From the NCBI GenBank assembly GCA_033063855.1, contig CP093830.1, positions 1,116,854-1,180,853 of the forward strand: a stretch of 64,000 nt of DNA, in the 5' to 3' direction. This DNA comes from Smittia aterrima. Its lineage: Eukaryota; Arthropoda; Insecta; Diptera; Chironomidae. The translations under genes and the position numbers were made by a program. Shown in pieces: positions 1 through 11,895 of the stretch (the stretch's first letter is position 1; every line of letters starts with the position of its first letter). Under the pieces are notes generated by a model. That model did not search any database and was not told where the DNA came from. It saw only the letters and a program-made list of their open reading frames with translations.

Positions 1-46
1 ATCTCCAGATATAATTTAAAGAATTAAAAATCAATACAACGCAAAG

Positions 47-663
47 ATGAGCCAAACATCAGCAAATAATTTCCAGTTCGCACCGCTAAGAAGTCTCGAT
101 GACTTTCTTCTTGAATCCGCTCGCTTTCAAGTTCCGAATTTCGGCGATTTCGAGAAATGGGGCAATCGTGTAGTGAAAAATGTTCTCTACTATCAAACCA
201 ACTACTTCATCCTGGCAGCTATCGAGTTAATAATAATTGGATTAGTGCAGCCGACTAAAATTGTTCTTGGCTGCGTGGCTCTTGCTGCAGTCTTCTACGC
301 GATTCTAATGATTTATGGCCCGAATAAAAGTGCATCCACCCAGCAACTGCAAAGTGTAAACAAATACGCAGTTCTTGGTCTTCTTCTTGGTATTGCGTAC
401 ATCTTTCTCTACATGTTCGACGCTGTTTTGCTCGTGGCGTTTGCAGTATTGCTGCCCATAAGCAGTGAGTAACACAAATGACGTCACCTCAAAGTGCAGA
501 ATTAAAAACAAGAATCGTTTCAGGTATTTTCATCCACTCCTCGCTTCGTCTGCGTAACTTGAAGAACAAGCTTACAACAACAGTCGAATCTGTCGGTATT
601 AAGCATTCCCCAGCTGGTCAGCTCTTGGAGGCACTTGGACTCATGCCCGACACATTTCAGTAA
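47..663 (+). CDS. PRA1 family protein 3 (JWA/ARL6IP5-like)
   Basis: Exons 47-464 and 524-663 (59-nt intron, donor GTGAGT, acceptor TTTCAG) give a 185-residue protein, close to the ~188 of vertebrate ARL6IP5. The body has the PRA1 layout: a soluble N-terminal segment rich in F/R/P, then two hydrophobic hairpins (about residues 52-87 and 106-138), then a short C-terminal tail containing the basic stretch LRNLKNK. PRA1/JWA proteins are ER membrane proteins that affect Rab and transporter trafficking; that role is family knowledge. The start ATG follows the only upstream UTR visible (window edge), and no in-frame upstream ATG can be seen. The gene is convergent with the membrane-protein gene at 821-1793. 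Confidence 0.85.
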
Positions 664-820
664 AAAGATTTTAATGATGTTCATGGAAATGTGTGATGAC
701 GTTATGTTAATGTTCCATTATCAATACCAAAATTTTAAGCGATCTTTCAAACGATACTCCACGAAGGCAATCAAGCCAAGAATCGAGATGGCCGTCAAGC
801 CCAGAATGGAGAAGCTCAAG

Positions 821-1793
821 TCATATTGAAGTCACATATTTTTCTTTTTGCTTCAAAATAAAAAGATTCAAACTCACTCTAATGATTTTCGTGTCGATTT
901 CCTGTTCCAGAGTCCTCGACATCAGCTCACAGTCTTCAAGATTCTCAAATGGCTCGTACATGAGATTCGCTTTTTCAGAAATGGCGAACGTTTTCTCGAG
1001 ATCCTTGACGAATTCGTAGAGAACGTTGATCACCGTTTTAATTGATTGAACTAGATTTTGTGGAATTTTGTTGTCCTTGTCGTAGCGTTTGAGAACTTTT
1101 TCTGACGATTTGAAGATCTTAGCTTTGCCGAGCAACGTTTTGTTCTTCTTAATCGCTGCCTCGTAATTATCAAGTGAGGTAATAAATTTGGCTAATTGCA
1201 TCTCGAGCGACTCTCGTCTTTTAATGTTTCCTAGTTTTCGAGCGTAGAGAACTGGCATGACACCACTAACGACAGGGATTATGTACCTTAAACTGAAACG
1301 CAATGATTAGTCAATTTTTTTTAAAAATGGAGTTCAAAACCAACTTTTGCTTAAAGTGAGCGAAGAGGACGTAAGACGACGCTAGAACTCCACTTGTCGT
1401 ACAGAACGTTAAAAGGTTACTTGAATCCCCATCTCCTTTCTGTAGTAAGTCATTCAGTGAATCCTCAACTAACTCGATATGATCATTCAAAAGCCGCTTC
1501 GATGACAAAGCTTTCAACAACAAATTCCTTTGAAGGTTCTATTGACGAAATTACAACTTAATCAATCTTGCCTTCAAGTTTATTAGATTCGTTACCTTTC
1601 TCTGATTAATCTCCGATAAAATCGAAGTCTTTGCGGCTTGAATCATTTGCATAATTAAATAAATAAGAAATACGAGCAAACGAAATAGTAACAAGACGAC
1701 AATAATAATAAGAAGAAATTTGTTAAACGAAGTTTTCGTGCTGAACGCAACCTCAATTTGAATTTGAGCGGGAAACCGTTTACGAGGGGACAT
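821..1793 (-). CDS. unknown multi-pass membrane protein
   Basis: Three exons, 1793-1596, 1538-1345 and 1292-821, join in frame (introns 57 and 52 nt) to give 287 residues. I do not recognise the family; a distant vezatin-type resemblance crossed my mind but I cannot support it. Visible features are a basic N-terminus, a strong transmembrane helix at about 25-48, two further hydrophobic segments at about 107-127 and 132-147, and a charged, helix-rich C-terminal half of Lys/Glu coiled-coil character. A strong internal donor (GTGAGT at 877) lies before the stop, so the 3' end is uncertain: splicing from there, or skipping of exon 3, could use a terminal exon at 814-721 that reads as another hydrophobic segment. 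The start region is duplicated (see findings). Confidence 0.6.
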
Positions 1794-4090
1794 CCTTGTG
1801 AAGAATTAAGGAGTCGAGGGGACATCCTTGTGAGTAATCTTTGGTTTAACGGAAAGTTTTAATTTGTTTTCCACTCTGGACTTCTTGAAGGACTGAAAAT
1901 TAAACATTTTAAAACCCACTCATTTGTGATAATTGCATAATCTTTTATTCATCAATTATAATATTTTCTTGCTGGTGACATTTAGTTAACACTCGTCCTC
2001 CGATTTCATCAAATACAAATTTCTCAATTTATTTGTTTTGCTTAATATTGCCATGATTTCGTTAAGATTTCTATTCTCATTCCAATCACAAGAACGAACA
2101 AAACGAGACGAAATATTTTTACACATGACGAAGATTGAAAAATCAATGAAAATCAAAACAACGATTCTTGGACAAAATAAAGAAAAACCACTTATTAAAA
2201 ATTTTAAAATAATTTGTTTCATTTCCTTCTTTTTCTATCGGTTCTTTAAATACGAAATGCTAAAAATAATACTTTGTTTTATCTCTTAAACATTGTCTCA
2301 ATTAATGTAAACTCTTATCAATTATTAATTAATAGTACTTCAGTTTTTCTCTTTCTTCATCGTTTATTACTTTCTTGAGGGTGTGAAGGAGAGTGGAGAA
2401 TTATTTTCGTTTCTTTAAGTGTGCTTTAATTCTATGTAGGCTTGATAGTCAAAAGAACCGCTAACAAAAGAATAAATTAGAAAATAAATCGAACATTGGA
2501 TGTGATCAAGTGAATTTCGTTTCATGTGATTTATTGTGAGAGTGGTTTTGCTGCTTTTGTCTAATCGACTTGTTCAAGCTCACAGATTTCCAAACATTTT
2601 TTTTAAGAAAAAAGAGAAATCACTAAAAATTCTTTTGCAGCAAACTATAAAACACTCAACACCTATGGCACAGTTTTGATTTAAATTCTTTTCGTTTATG
2701 CTCGGCTCTTATAAAACTTTTTAGTGTTGAGAGTTTTTTTTTTGTGTAAACGGGGCAATTGTCACATCGTGATAATGATATGGATAATAGTTTTTCCTTT
2801 TGATTAGCATCGTCTCTTTTAAAATGATTAATTTACTTTTTATTAGAGATTCACTATTCGTCTTGTTCTTCATTGAGTTAAACATTGTTTATCTTTTTTG
2901 AGGGAAATTTTGAAAATTCTTTTCTTTTAAAATTATGAAATGCGCACACAAAACTCAAAGGACGAATATTTTAGGTAGAACACAAAATCTTAATAAATCG
3001 AGAACACAAAAAGAGTTTTTATAAAAACATTCAGTCAAAGACATTTTTCAGATACAAGAGAATTCGAACAAAAGGCAACGAAATTCATCTTCCAGAGATG
3101 AAAACTGCAGAGCTTCTGATAAGCATCAACAATTAGATCAAGCAAACAAACTTTGAAAATCACGTTCAAATCCGAATTGAAGCATAATTTAGCGACACAC
3201 ACACATTCAAACAGTGATTTGGAATAAAATCATTTAAAACAAAAAATTGCGTGGGAGTTTTCTTGTTAATGAGCAGTGTTGTGGAGTGTAAGAAGGGAAA
3301 TTTAGTTTTGTTCATAATACTGACCGCGAGAGATTTGTAGTTGAAATAAGAATTGCGTGAGCGTTGTTAATCTCAATAGACAAATATTTTCTGTACATTG
3401 AACTGTTAATATTCTCAACTTTATTCTATTAATTTTAATTTGAGAGGGGAAATGTCGAGACTTTGAAGAGAAATCAAGAATTATCAACTACGGAAAATTG
3501 TGTTCATGTGCACTCAAAATGCGTCGTCTACTAAGGGATTTAAGAATTTTATTTCTCGCGAAGCACACATATCGTCCCGAGGCAAGTTCGGGTTATTGGC
3601 GAAGTTTCAATTCGCTCTCTGATATTTTTTTTATCAATTTGTTTCAATAGAAAATTTTAATCCTCACTTTCACGATCTATTTACACCACAAAAGTTTTTT
3701 TTTTTCAAAGGAATTTCAGAAGCACTTCAACCTTTGAAAGCAACAAGAATATTTATCATGTTTGTTTGTTATTCAAAGACATTGCCGCAATTACATCGTC
3801 TGCAAACCATTTGTCTCCAATTATTTTACAAACTAAAAACAAAGTCACGCTCAAAATACTTTTGTCATCTCACTGAATTGATTAAAAACGAATCTAAAAT
3901 GCTTACTAATAAAAATCTTAAAACAAAAGTTTCTTCATTCTTCATCTCGTCTGATAACACAGATTTACTGTTAGATTATTTTTCTCTTATCGCTAAACGT
4001 TGAATTAAAAAAAAATCAATCGTGCACGTTTGATGATGCAGATAGTCCGGTTTTTTTTTTCTTGATAGTTTGTTTGTGATGATTAAATTC
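1794..4090. other. intergenic, AT-rich, no supported gene
   Basis: About 2.3 kb rich in homopolymer A/T runs. The only ORF with any appeal is a 78-residue minus-strand one (2222-1986, ATG start) whose N-terminal half is hydrophobic. A plus-strand ORF overlaps it, and I see no splice partner or family, so it is not called as a gene. The segment contains the 3' flank of FBXO11 and the 5' flank of the membrane-protein gene. Confidence 0.5.
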
Positions 4091-7000
4091 TTACCAGTTT
4101 TCTTTCGTTTGTGATTCCATCGGAGCTGCAAGAAAAGTAAATAATTCAATTAAAAGTTTCGATAAATTATTTCATTTTCTTTTGATGCTTACCTGCCGAA
4201 TCGTAGAGTGTGTCTGTGTCTTGAGTAGGTTCACCTTGCAATGAGCATTGATTCGTTAACGTTCCTATTAAGATAAAAACAAGTTGTTGAAGTTGATCTC
4301 ATTCGAATATTAATCGCTTAATTTACCTGCTCCGCAGTCACAGAAGAACCGATCGTGACGAATAAATTCAACGTCGTGTCCTTGATGGCAAATTTTAATG
4401 CAATTAACGCAAATTGCATTGCGATCTGTTGTGTTGCACGTATGGCAGCGATAGAAGTCATGCATCGGGAAAGACGTGTACGAAGAAATTTTGTACAAAC
4501 ACTGACCTCCGCTGACCGCTTTCTCTACTTCATCATGATTGTTAAAGATTTTGTTAGCTCCACGAATCATTGGTTGAACGCCGCTTGCCAGACAGAGGCC
4601 TCCAAATTTATTGTTGAAGATCTGATTGTACTCAAGAGTTGCTGTCGCGTTATTTGTGATTTCGACTCCAGCTGCGAGACCGTCAAAAATGCGATTACGT
4701 CTGAGTACGGGATGAGATTGAGTTGAGATTAAAACACCAGCTTGAGTATTTCGGAAGATGTCGTTTTCTTCGAGAACGCCTTTTCCTCCGTTAAAGATGC
4801 AAATTCCTCCATCACGACCATCGTAAATCTTGTTGCGCTTAAGTGTTGGATTTGAGTCCGTCTTGATCCAGACTCCAGCCATTGCATTATCAAAAATCTC
4901 ATTTTGTTCTAAGACTCCGAGTCCACCATTATAAACGAGGACTCCGCCATTCTGGCCGCCCCAAATTTTGTTGCCGCGGATAATTGGATTACTTCCAGTT
5001 CGAATCTGCACTCCTGAGTAGAGATGATTGAAAATGTCGTTGTCTTCCAACTTTCCATGACCATTATCATAAAAATAAACGCCAACTTGTTTGCCCGAAT
5101 GAATTCGATTGCGTCGCAGCACTGGCGTACTTCCAGTAGTAATCCAAACGCCTGCGAGAGTATTTGCGTAGACTTCATTCTCCTCAATGAGACCTTGTCC
5201 TTTCTCATGAACGTAAATGCCGCCGTGTTGTCCGTGATGTATTTTGTTGTGTCTAACGATAGGATCAGATGTAGTACGGATCTGAATTCCAGCTAGAGCA
5301 TTGCCATAAATATTGTTGTGCTCGATCAGACCGCGACCTTCTCCGAAGATATAAACTCCACCCTGATGTCCATTGTAGATCTCATTCTTACGTATAGTTG
5401 GATTTGAATTGGACGTAATCCAAACACCAGCAAAGTTATTGCTATGAATACGATTTTCGATGAACTGACCTAAGCCATTTTCATGAACGTAGATTCCACC
5501 CGTTTGTCCATGATGAATCTCACACTTGACGACTGTTGGGTTCGCTCCAGCTTTTACCTCGAACCCAGCAATTCGATTATTGTGAATATCGTTTTTCTCA
5601 AAATATCCCTGAAATCAAAAAAATATTTAGATCAAAAGAGTTTTAACTAAGTTTTGTTTTTTTACCATCCCATTGTCGAATGTAAAAATGCCAACATCTC
5701 GACCGTGATGAATATGATTTTCTCGCATGATCGGGGATGCAAAGTTTTTCACCCAAATGCCGGCTAGCGCATTCCTACTAATCTCATTGTGCTCATATGT
5801 TCCTTGCGCGTAGTCTGTAACGTAAAGTCCAACGTTCTCACAATCACTGATATCACAGAATTTAATGTACGGATTGGCACCAACTCCATTTACGCAAACT
5901 GCTGCCCCAACTGAAAAATAAAATTGATTAGAATTTCAAACGAGAATTTAAAATGTACACAACTTACCAACTGACGTACTACGAATAATGCAATGATCGA
6001 TTGTTGGGCCACAGTTCTCGCCTACTTCAAGACAGTAATGTTTGTGGTGAGGAACGGTACTAGTGATATCGGGCGAGAACTTTAAAGTCATGTGTCCAAT
6101 GTAAGCATTCTTGGCTCCTTCAACGAACATTACGGTAGATTCTGACTCTCGTTCTAAGACAATAGATTCGGCTACATTTCCAGGAGCTGCACCAATAAGT
6201 GTAATGTCACTGTCGATAACGAGAAACTCGCCACGATAAATGCCAGCGTGAAGGAAGATTAAGCTTCCTGGTGAATCCTGAATCGATAAGTTGTCATCAT
6301 TCATAGGAGATCCGGGTGATACGTTCATTGATAAATTGCTGTTGCTAACATTGCTCATGCCCGAACCAATTTGAGATGAGCCAGCGACATTGTTACTAGC
6401 ATTCCGCTCATCAGCGTAATCTAATGCTGCCTGAACAGTGTTAAAGTAAGAGATGTTTCGGCCTTGATATTTTCTGTCTTGATAGTTGGGACGAACGTGA
6501 ATACCGCGATAAAGTTGACGGAAGCTTTCTTTCCAAGGATTTGAGAAATCGCAGTCTTCGACTTTCATGAAGATAAATTTGCAATGTTCAGGATTAAACA
6601 AGGGCAAGTCGTACTCGTAGACACTTTGATAAAGTCGTTTCCATAGCTCGCAGTCATTTGCGATTGTTTGAAACCGTTTACATACGAGCGAGACACGACA
6701 CAAGTCCTGTTCCATAAGATAACTGAAGATCGTGAGAAGAACTTCATCAGGCATTTCGTATTGAAGATAATGCGCTGCGCTCATCGTCGTAGACGTATCT
6801 GTACTTGAGTACGTTCGTCGCGGTCGTTTCCGGGCCGGCAAGTAATCAAAGTTTGCATTGCTATTGTTATTTATGGAATAATGATGATGGCTATGAGTTG
6901 ACGATGATGTTGATTGTTGTTGGCTTCCCGATGTGCATGTTGCATTACTAGACGATGATGTTGACGGGCCAGCGCAACCGAGCCAGTTCTCACCACTACA

Positions 7001-8442
7001 ATGAGCTACCGGAGATTTCTTTCTTAAATCGTATGGCGAATGATGGCAACTGGCGGATGAGGAGCAACCGCTGGAATTACTTGGTACAGTTTCGGACGAT
7101 GACACGGTCGTTGAGGTCGCTAGAACGGAGGATGAGGCAGTAGATGCCGAAGTGGTGTTCGGTATTGTTGGATTGCTGCTACTTGAATTTGTCGGATTGG
7201 AAGTGTCTGGATTGGTCGATGAGTTTGCCACTGACGGTCCTGGTGCCGCTCCAACATTCGGAGCGGGAATATTTTGGCAATTCGGTGGTTCGTAGGCATC
7301 TGCAAGTGAAAGAAAAGAGTTCGCGTGTTATAAGCTTATATAATTAATCTTGTCTTGAGAACTGCAATGCAACTGTGCAAACAAAGGCAAGCTGAATATA
7401 AAGTCTGGAGTTGACATGAGAAAAGTGAAAACTTCTTTTAATTTTGACACCGGGCTTGAGCAGAAAGTAAATGTAAGGCTTAAGCTCACGAAAAATAAGA
7501 TAAAGAAGATACAAACAATGGGCAGAAAATTTTCAATGGATTCACAACCGTTCTTCGCTTAAATGAAGATCACTACAAATCTCTTCGTAATTTTCATTCA
7601 CTCGAAGCATCATCAGATTGGAGTCTGAGTGAGCGATGAGAAGAAAGAAAAAGAGCTAAATAAAATTGGAATGTTTAATGTAGGTCATTAATTGAAATCA
7701 GAATTGCTCTTTTCACTTCCTCGCGATTGCTTCCAAAATTTAATTTTAATATTTTCCCCTCTCGAGCGAGAAAAACTGAATTGCACATTAAAATATTTTA
7801 TCCAGCTCCCTCAACACACAAAAAAAATGTTGCAGAAATAAAATCGAAAAAAATCGTCATACAAAATTTATGTTGAATGATTATAATTCGTCGCTTTCGA
7901 GAGATGGAAAGAGAAAGGGTAGCCAGGAAATATTCACATATCAAGTTCTCGATATCACAGAGTTCTTCAACCGAAAAATCTGATTAAATTACATTTTTTG
8001 ATTTAATTATCGGCTTAAGTGAATACGTGATAAGCGAACGGAACCTTCAGCAAACGAATGAGTGTTTAAAAAGGATAAAAGTTTCTCCCCAAAATTATAT
8101 TTTCTTTTTTTGTTGTAATATCAACATTTTGTGCATTCAATGCAGGAACAAACTCTTGGCTTGACTGAAGAGAATAACCAGCGCCAGGTAATTGAAAACG
8201 GAATTAATAATTAGAATTCAGAGAACGGGAAGAAGAAATTGCATCACATTTTCGCAGGTAAACGTTTTTTTCTTCATTCACTCCATCGATATCCACAATT
8301 CCGATATCCAGTTGCGAACCATCTTTGTTTCCATCAATCCGACCATTGGATACAATTTTTTTTTACCTGAATTATTTCGATTCGATCCTTTTCTTTTTGA
8401 TCGTCTGAAAGTCCGAGACGACGAGAAAGAAGCACTGGGCAT
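4091..8442 (-). CDS. FBXO11: F-box only protein 11 (FBXO11)
   Basis: Six coding exons (8442-8367, 7299-5968, 5910-5666, 5608-4327, 4264-4193, 4125-4091) sum to 3042 nt, an exact 1013-residue frame. FBXO11 is the substrate receptor of an SCF ubiquitin ligase. Domains in order are a Ser/Thr/Asn-rich low-complexity N-terminus, an F-box at about 205-250 (MPDEVLLTIFSYL, CKRF), a long run of parallel beta-helix PbH1 repeats (N-x-I-x-x-N and GG-x-x-V patterns), and a C-terminal UBR-type zinc finger with the Cys/His series RCHTCNTTDRNAICVNC. The last two short exons match the conserved FBXO11 tail (EPTQDTDTLYDSA). The first exon (25 codons) lies 1.07 kb upstream; it was chosen because it has an ATG, a good donor and the phase needed to complete a GAT codon. 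The GTG at 7231 is not the start. SKA1 is divergent upstream. Confidence 0.93.
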
Positions 8443-8835
8443 TGTACAACGAATAATCACACACACGCAATTTGATTAAAAAGCGCAACTTAGTTCGAGG
8501 AAAAGACGAATTTTTCTCGAATTGGGAAATTTTTCTGACTTGAAACTAATTTTAAATTCCAAAAACTTTCACACTCATTTTAGCGACTATTTCACTCTTC
8601 CCGTTGCACATTTCACATACACCACTCAATTATAATATCCTAGAACATGTTTTAATGCTTTTAAGCTTCTCTCAATTGGGTGAAACTACAAAACCAGCTT
8701 GAATAATTTTGTAGAAACTATTTCTTTAATCGAGATAATTGAAAACGTTCAATTTTTGTTACTTTGAAAGCTTCGAGCGTAGGATTTGACATTCGAGTGA
8801 TTTCAAAACAACAAACGGTCGTCGTTTCATTAAAA
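8443..8835. promoter_or_regulatory. shared upstream region of FBXO11 and SKA1
   Basis: 393 bp lie between the start codons of two divergent genes (FBXO11 on minus, SKA1 on plus). I see no TATA box; it probably holds both 5' UTRs and a housekeeping-type bidirectional promoter. This is inferred from arrangement only. Confidence 0.45.
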
Positions 8836-9663
8836 ATGGAAAAAATCAAGGAAATGTTTGATAAACTAAACCTAAAGGCACAAAATCTACAAGATGCCAT
8901 GATAGTGTTACCGGAGAAAACAAATTTGATGGAAAATCTGAATCAACTAAAAGAAGACAACGACGAAACAAAGAAGTTGGAAAAACAAATTAAAGCTTCG
9001 GTCAAGAATTATGAAGACAAGCAGAGAAAGGAATACGACGATGTAACGACAGGAGTACAGCGAACGCAATTGAAAATGATGTATTTACTCGAACACTTTA
9101 ATAAGTTAGAGAAGAAGCTTGAAAATGAAGAAAGATCTTTGCAACCGCTGAACATTCCTGGAACTCCAAAACTACTCGACAGGGAAGGAGCAGCACAAGC
9201 ATTTTCTGAGGTCAACACACCTCGAATGCATGTCTCCGAATATGCTAAATCACCGTTCATTAAGAAGAGATTAAAGGTTCAACTGCAGTTTTCTGACTTC
9301 GAAGCTGAAGTTACAAAAGAAGACTTTGACAAGATCCCATCGTACATGAGAGGACGTGCAACTTTATCTGAACTACAAGATTTCTTAGACAACGCAGTAA
9401 TTCGTACCTTTAACAATAAATACAGAACTTTATATCAAGCCAGGGAATCGTTGAAACCATCAGAGTTCAATCTCCAATCAATGTTCAAGAGCCAAGCGAG
9501 TTACTTCGAAGGACAAAAGTTTATTACTGTCGGTGACATCGCGAGGATTCTAGAGAAGAACGTTGAGAAAAGAGATGACCGATTTCTTCAGATGTTAAGA
9601 CACCTCCAAATCATTCGTGAAGCTCGTAAGAGCTCAACTGTTTGTTACATTTGGATTCGTTAA
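8836..9663 (+). CDS. SKA1: spindle and kinetochore-associated protein 1 (SKA1)
   Basis: A single-exon gene of 275 residues (human SKA1 is 255). The N-terminal ~120 residues are heptad-rich coiled coil, as in the SKA1 part of the Ska core. The C-terminal ~140 residues carry the winged-helix microtubule-binding domain, with the hallmark IPSYMRGR followed by TLSELQDFLDNAV and a late KFITVGDIARIL stretch. SKA1 with SKA2 and SKA3 couples kinetochores to depolymerising microtubules. The ATG at 8836 was preferred: the same frame is open further upstream but only from a TTG. A polyadenylation signal AATAAA follows directly at about 9662. The gene is of special interest because Drosophila is reported to lack Ska. 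Confidence 0.88.
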   Translation: MEKIKEMFDKLNLKAQNLQDAMIVLPEKTNLMENLNQLKEDNDETKKLEKQIKASVKNYEDKQRKEYDDVTTGVQRTQLKMMYLLEHFNKLEKKLENEERSLQPLNIPGTPKLLDREGAAQAFSEVNTPRMHVSEYAKSPFIKKRLKVQLQFSDFEAEVTKEDFDKIPSYMRGRATLSELQDFLDNAVIRTFNNKYRTLYQARESLKPSEFNLQSMFKSQASYFEGQKFITVGDIARILEKNVEKRDDRFLQMLRHLQIIREARKSSTVCYIWIR

Positions 9664-9804
9664 TAAAAAGTTTTCCCAATAACAGTTTCGTTTGAATTTT
9701 ATGTTCACTCTTTACATTTTCATTTCCCCTCAGTTTGTTTTCATCAGTCGATTCGCCGCTCTATTCTTTCCAGAAGCTCGAATAAAAAGATCTATTCAAT
9801 CAAA

Positions 9805-10526
9805 ATGACTTTAAATAAACTAGCAATCTTCGGTGGGACCGGAATGACAGGATCTTGTGTCGTGAACTCAGCTCTCGATCAAGGTAAACTCATTACAATG
9901 AAATATAAATTAATTCAAAGGTCAAACTAATCAACAGGCAAGAAAGTAAAAATTCTCGTTCGTGACGAAGCGACTGTTCCTGTGGAGTTCAAGGAAAAGG
10001 TGGAAATTGTAAAAGGAGACGTTTTGAATCAAGCTGATGTTGACAAAACAGTTGAAGGAACCGATGGCGTCATAATTGTCTTGGGAACACGAAACTCACT
10101 CGCTCCGACGACAATGATGTCTGAAGGAACGAAGAATATTATTCAAGCAATGAAGAAGAATAGTTTGAGTAGATTCTCTGCTTGCATGTCTTCCTTCTTG
10201 TTTATGAAGCCTGAGATGGTCCCAAAACCGTTTACGGAATTAAACGAAGATCATAAGCGAATGTTGGAAGTCATCAAAGGTTGTGATCTCGATTTCCGTG
10301 CAGTACTTCCTCCTCATATTGCCAGTAAGTCATAACATCCACTTTTCGTCTTACAATTATAAAAAATTGATTTATTCTAGACGAACCATCTGCTCCCTTC
10401 CAAACTCTTCACGATAAATCACCAGGCCGCTCCATCTCAAAGTTTGATCTCGGAAAGTTCTTTGTTGATTGCTTGGAACAAGAAGAACATGCTCGCAAAG
10501 TCATTGGCATTGCAACCATTAAGTAA
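9805..10526 (+). CDS. BLVRB-like NAD(P)-binding reductase, copy 1
   Basis: Exons 9805-9883, 9938-10324 and 10381-10526 give 203 residues, similar to biliverdin reductase B/flavin reductase (206). The Rossmann motif GGTGMTG lies at about residues 10-16. The family strings GDVLNQADVDKTV, VLGTRNSLAPTTMMSEG and the ending KFDLGKFFVDCL all have direct counterparts in BLVRB. Expected activity is NADPH-dependent reduction of flavins, biliverdin or quinones in the cytosol; whether insect members use biliverdin is not known to me. A tandem copy lies 1.24 kb downstream on the same strand, with the same intron positions and phases (both phase 1), so the pair arose by recent duplication. Confidence 0.88.
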
Positions 10527-10639
10527 AGAGAGGCAATGTAGATAAATAAAAGTTGAACTCGAATATTATTAATAAAGTTAAAGGTTTATTCCTTTCAGAT
10601 TTCTCAGTTTCTTATAACATCATCAATCTTACTTTCTCG

Positions 10640-10735
10640 TTTTTTCACGCTCATTCCTTCTATTTCAAGTTCATCATCACAAGACTGAAGCTTACTAAAC
10701 CACGACGAGTTTCAGATTGTCTGCGATAAGCATCT
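10640..10735 (-). pseudogene. copied 3' fragment of the neighbouring NAA80-like gene
   Basis: This stretch aligns closely with the last ~100 nt of the long NAA80-like gene (about 11896-11998, same strand): both contain TCACGCTCATTCCTTC, then TCAAGTTCATCATCAC, then the GACTGAAGCTTACTAAACC block. The copy has lost the stop codon (TAA reads AAA) and carries a 10-nt deletion that breaks the frame. It was carried along when the BLVRB-like gene was duplicated and has no start or upstream exons. Confidence 0.85.
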
Positions 10736-11047
10736 AAAAATTTTGGAGCTCACTAGACTTACACAAATTTTCGATTTATTCAGTATTTTTAGCATTTTCG
10801 CTTTGAGTTGAGCGAAATGATCTCAGAACTGAACAGATTTGGATCCACCTCTGACCGATAAACTGTCCCATCCTACGGATGAAAAACCCTACAGTAAGTT
10901 CGTTACAAACTGTTGTTTTTACTTGTTATCCATAGATAACCACGTTCGAATTTTTGCTGTCTCACGGAGCATTTCTATAAATCTATCGGCCGATTCACCG
11001 CTCTATTCTTTGTAGAAGCTTGAACAAGAAGGATCTATTAAATCAAA

Positions 11048-11770
11048 ATGACTTTAAATAAACTGGCAATCTTTGGTGGGTCCGGAATGACAGGATCTTG
11101 CGCTGTAAACCATGCTCTTGGTCAAGGTAAACTCATTACAATGAAATATAAATTTGATTCAAGGGTCAAACTAATCAACAGGCAAGAAAGTAAAACTTCT
11201 CGTTCGTGACGAAGCGACTGTTCCTGCTGAGTTCAAGGAAAAAGTGGAAATCGTAAAAGGAGATATTTTGAATCAAGCTGATGTTGACAAAACAGTTGAA
11301 GGAACCGATGGCGTCATAATTGTCTTGGGAACACGAGTATCTCTCGCTCCGACTACAATGATGTCTGAAGGAACGAAGAATGTCATTCAAGCAATGAAGA
11401 AAAATGGTTTGACTAAATTCTCTGCTTGTATGTCTTCGTTCTTGTTTATGAAGTCTGAGATGGTCCCAAAAATATTTATCGAATTAACCGAAGATCATGA
11501 GCGAATGCTGGAAGTCATTAAAGTGTGTGATCTCGATTTTCGTGCGGTACTCCCTCCTCGTATTGCCAGTAAGTCATAACATTTAATTCACTTGTGACAA
11601 TTAGAAAAAATTGATTTATTTTAGTTGAACCATCAGCTCCATTTCAAATTCTTCATGATGAATCACCAGGCGAATCAATCACAAAGTTTGATCTCGGAAA
11701 GTTCTTGGTTGATTGCTTGGAACAAGAAGAACATGCTCGCAAAATCATTGGCATTGCAAACATTGAGTAA
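11048..11770 (+). CDS. BLVRB-like NAD(P)-binding reductase, copy 2
   Basis: Exons 11048-11126, 11182-11568 and 11625-11770 give 203 residues with exon sizes identical to copy 1 (79, 387 and 146 nt). The nucleotide motif reads GGSGMTG instead of GGTGMTG. The rest is nearly the same protein with scattered changes (for example N to V in the VLGTR-x-SLAPTT string and K to I near residue 130). Introns are also recognisably related. The 3' end converges on the long NAA80-like gene, with 125 bp between stop codons. No disabling change is seen, so both copies should be functional. Confidence 0.88.
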
Positions 11771-11895
11771 AGTGATGCAATGATATCAAAAAAAAAATGA
11801 AAACGAATATTATTATATTATATTATCATAAAGTTAAAGGTTTATTCCTTTTAGATTTCTCAGTTCCTTATAACATCATCATTATTACTTTCTCG

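Noticed and set aside
635..829. 64-codon plus-strand ORF after the PRA1-family gene
   Set aside because: It overlaps the PRA1 stop in another frame, starts with TTG, has no splice link, and is antisense to the possible terminal exon of the neighbouring gene.
4909..5296. Overlapping ORFs in FBXO11 on both strands
   Set aside because: Shadows of the PbH1 repeat exon; they lack domains and conflict with the conserved frame.
8764..8835. N-terminal extension of SKA1 from the upstream TTG
   Set aside because: No ATG in the extension, and the coiled-coil pattern starts at the ATG at 8836.
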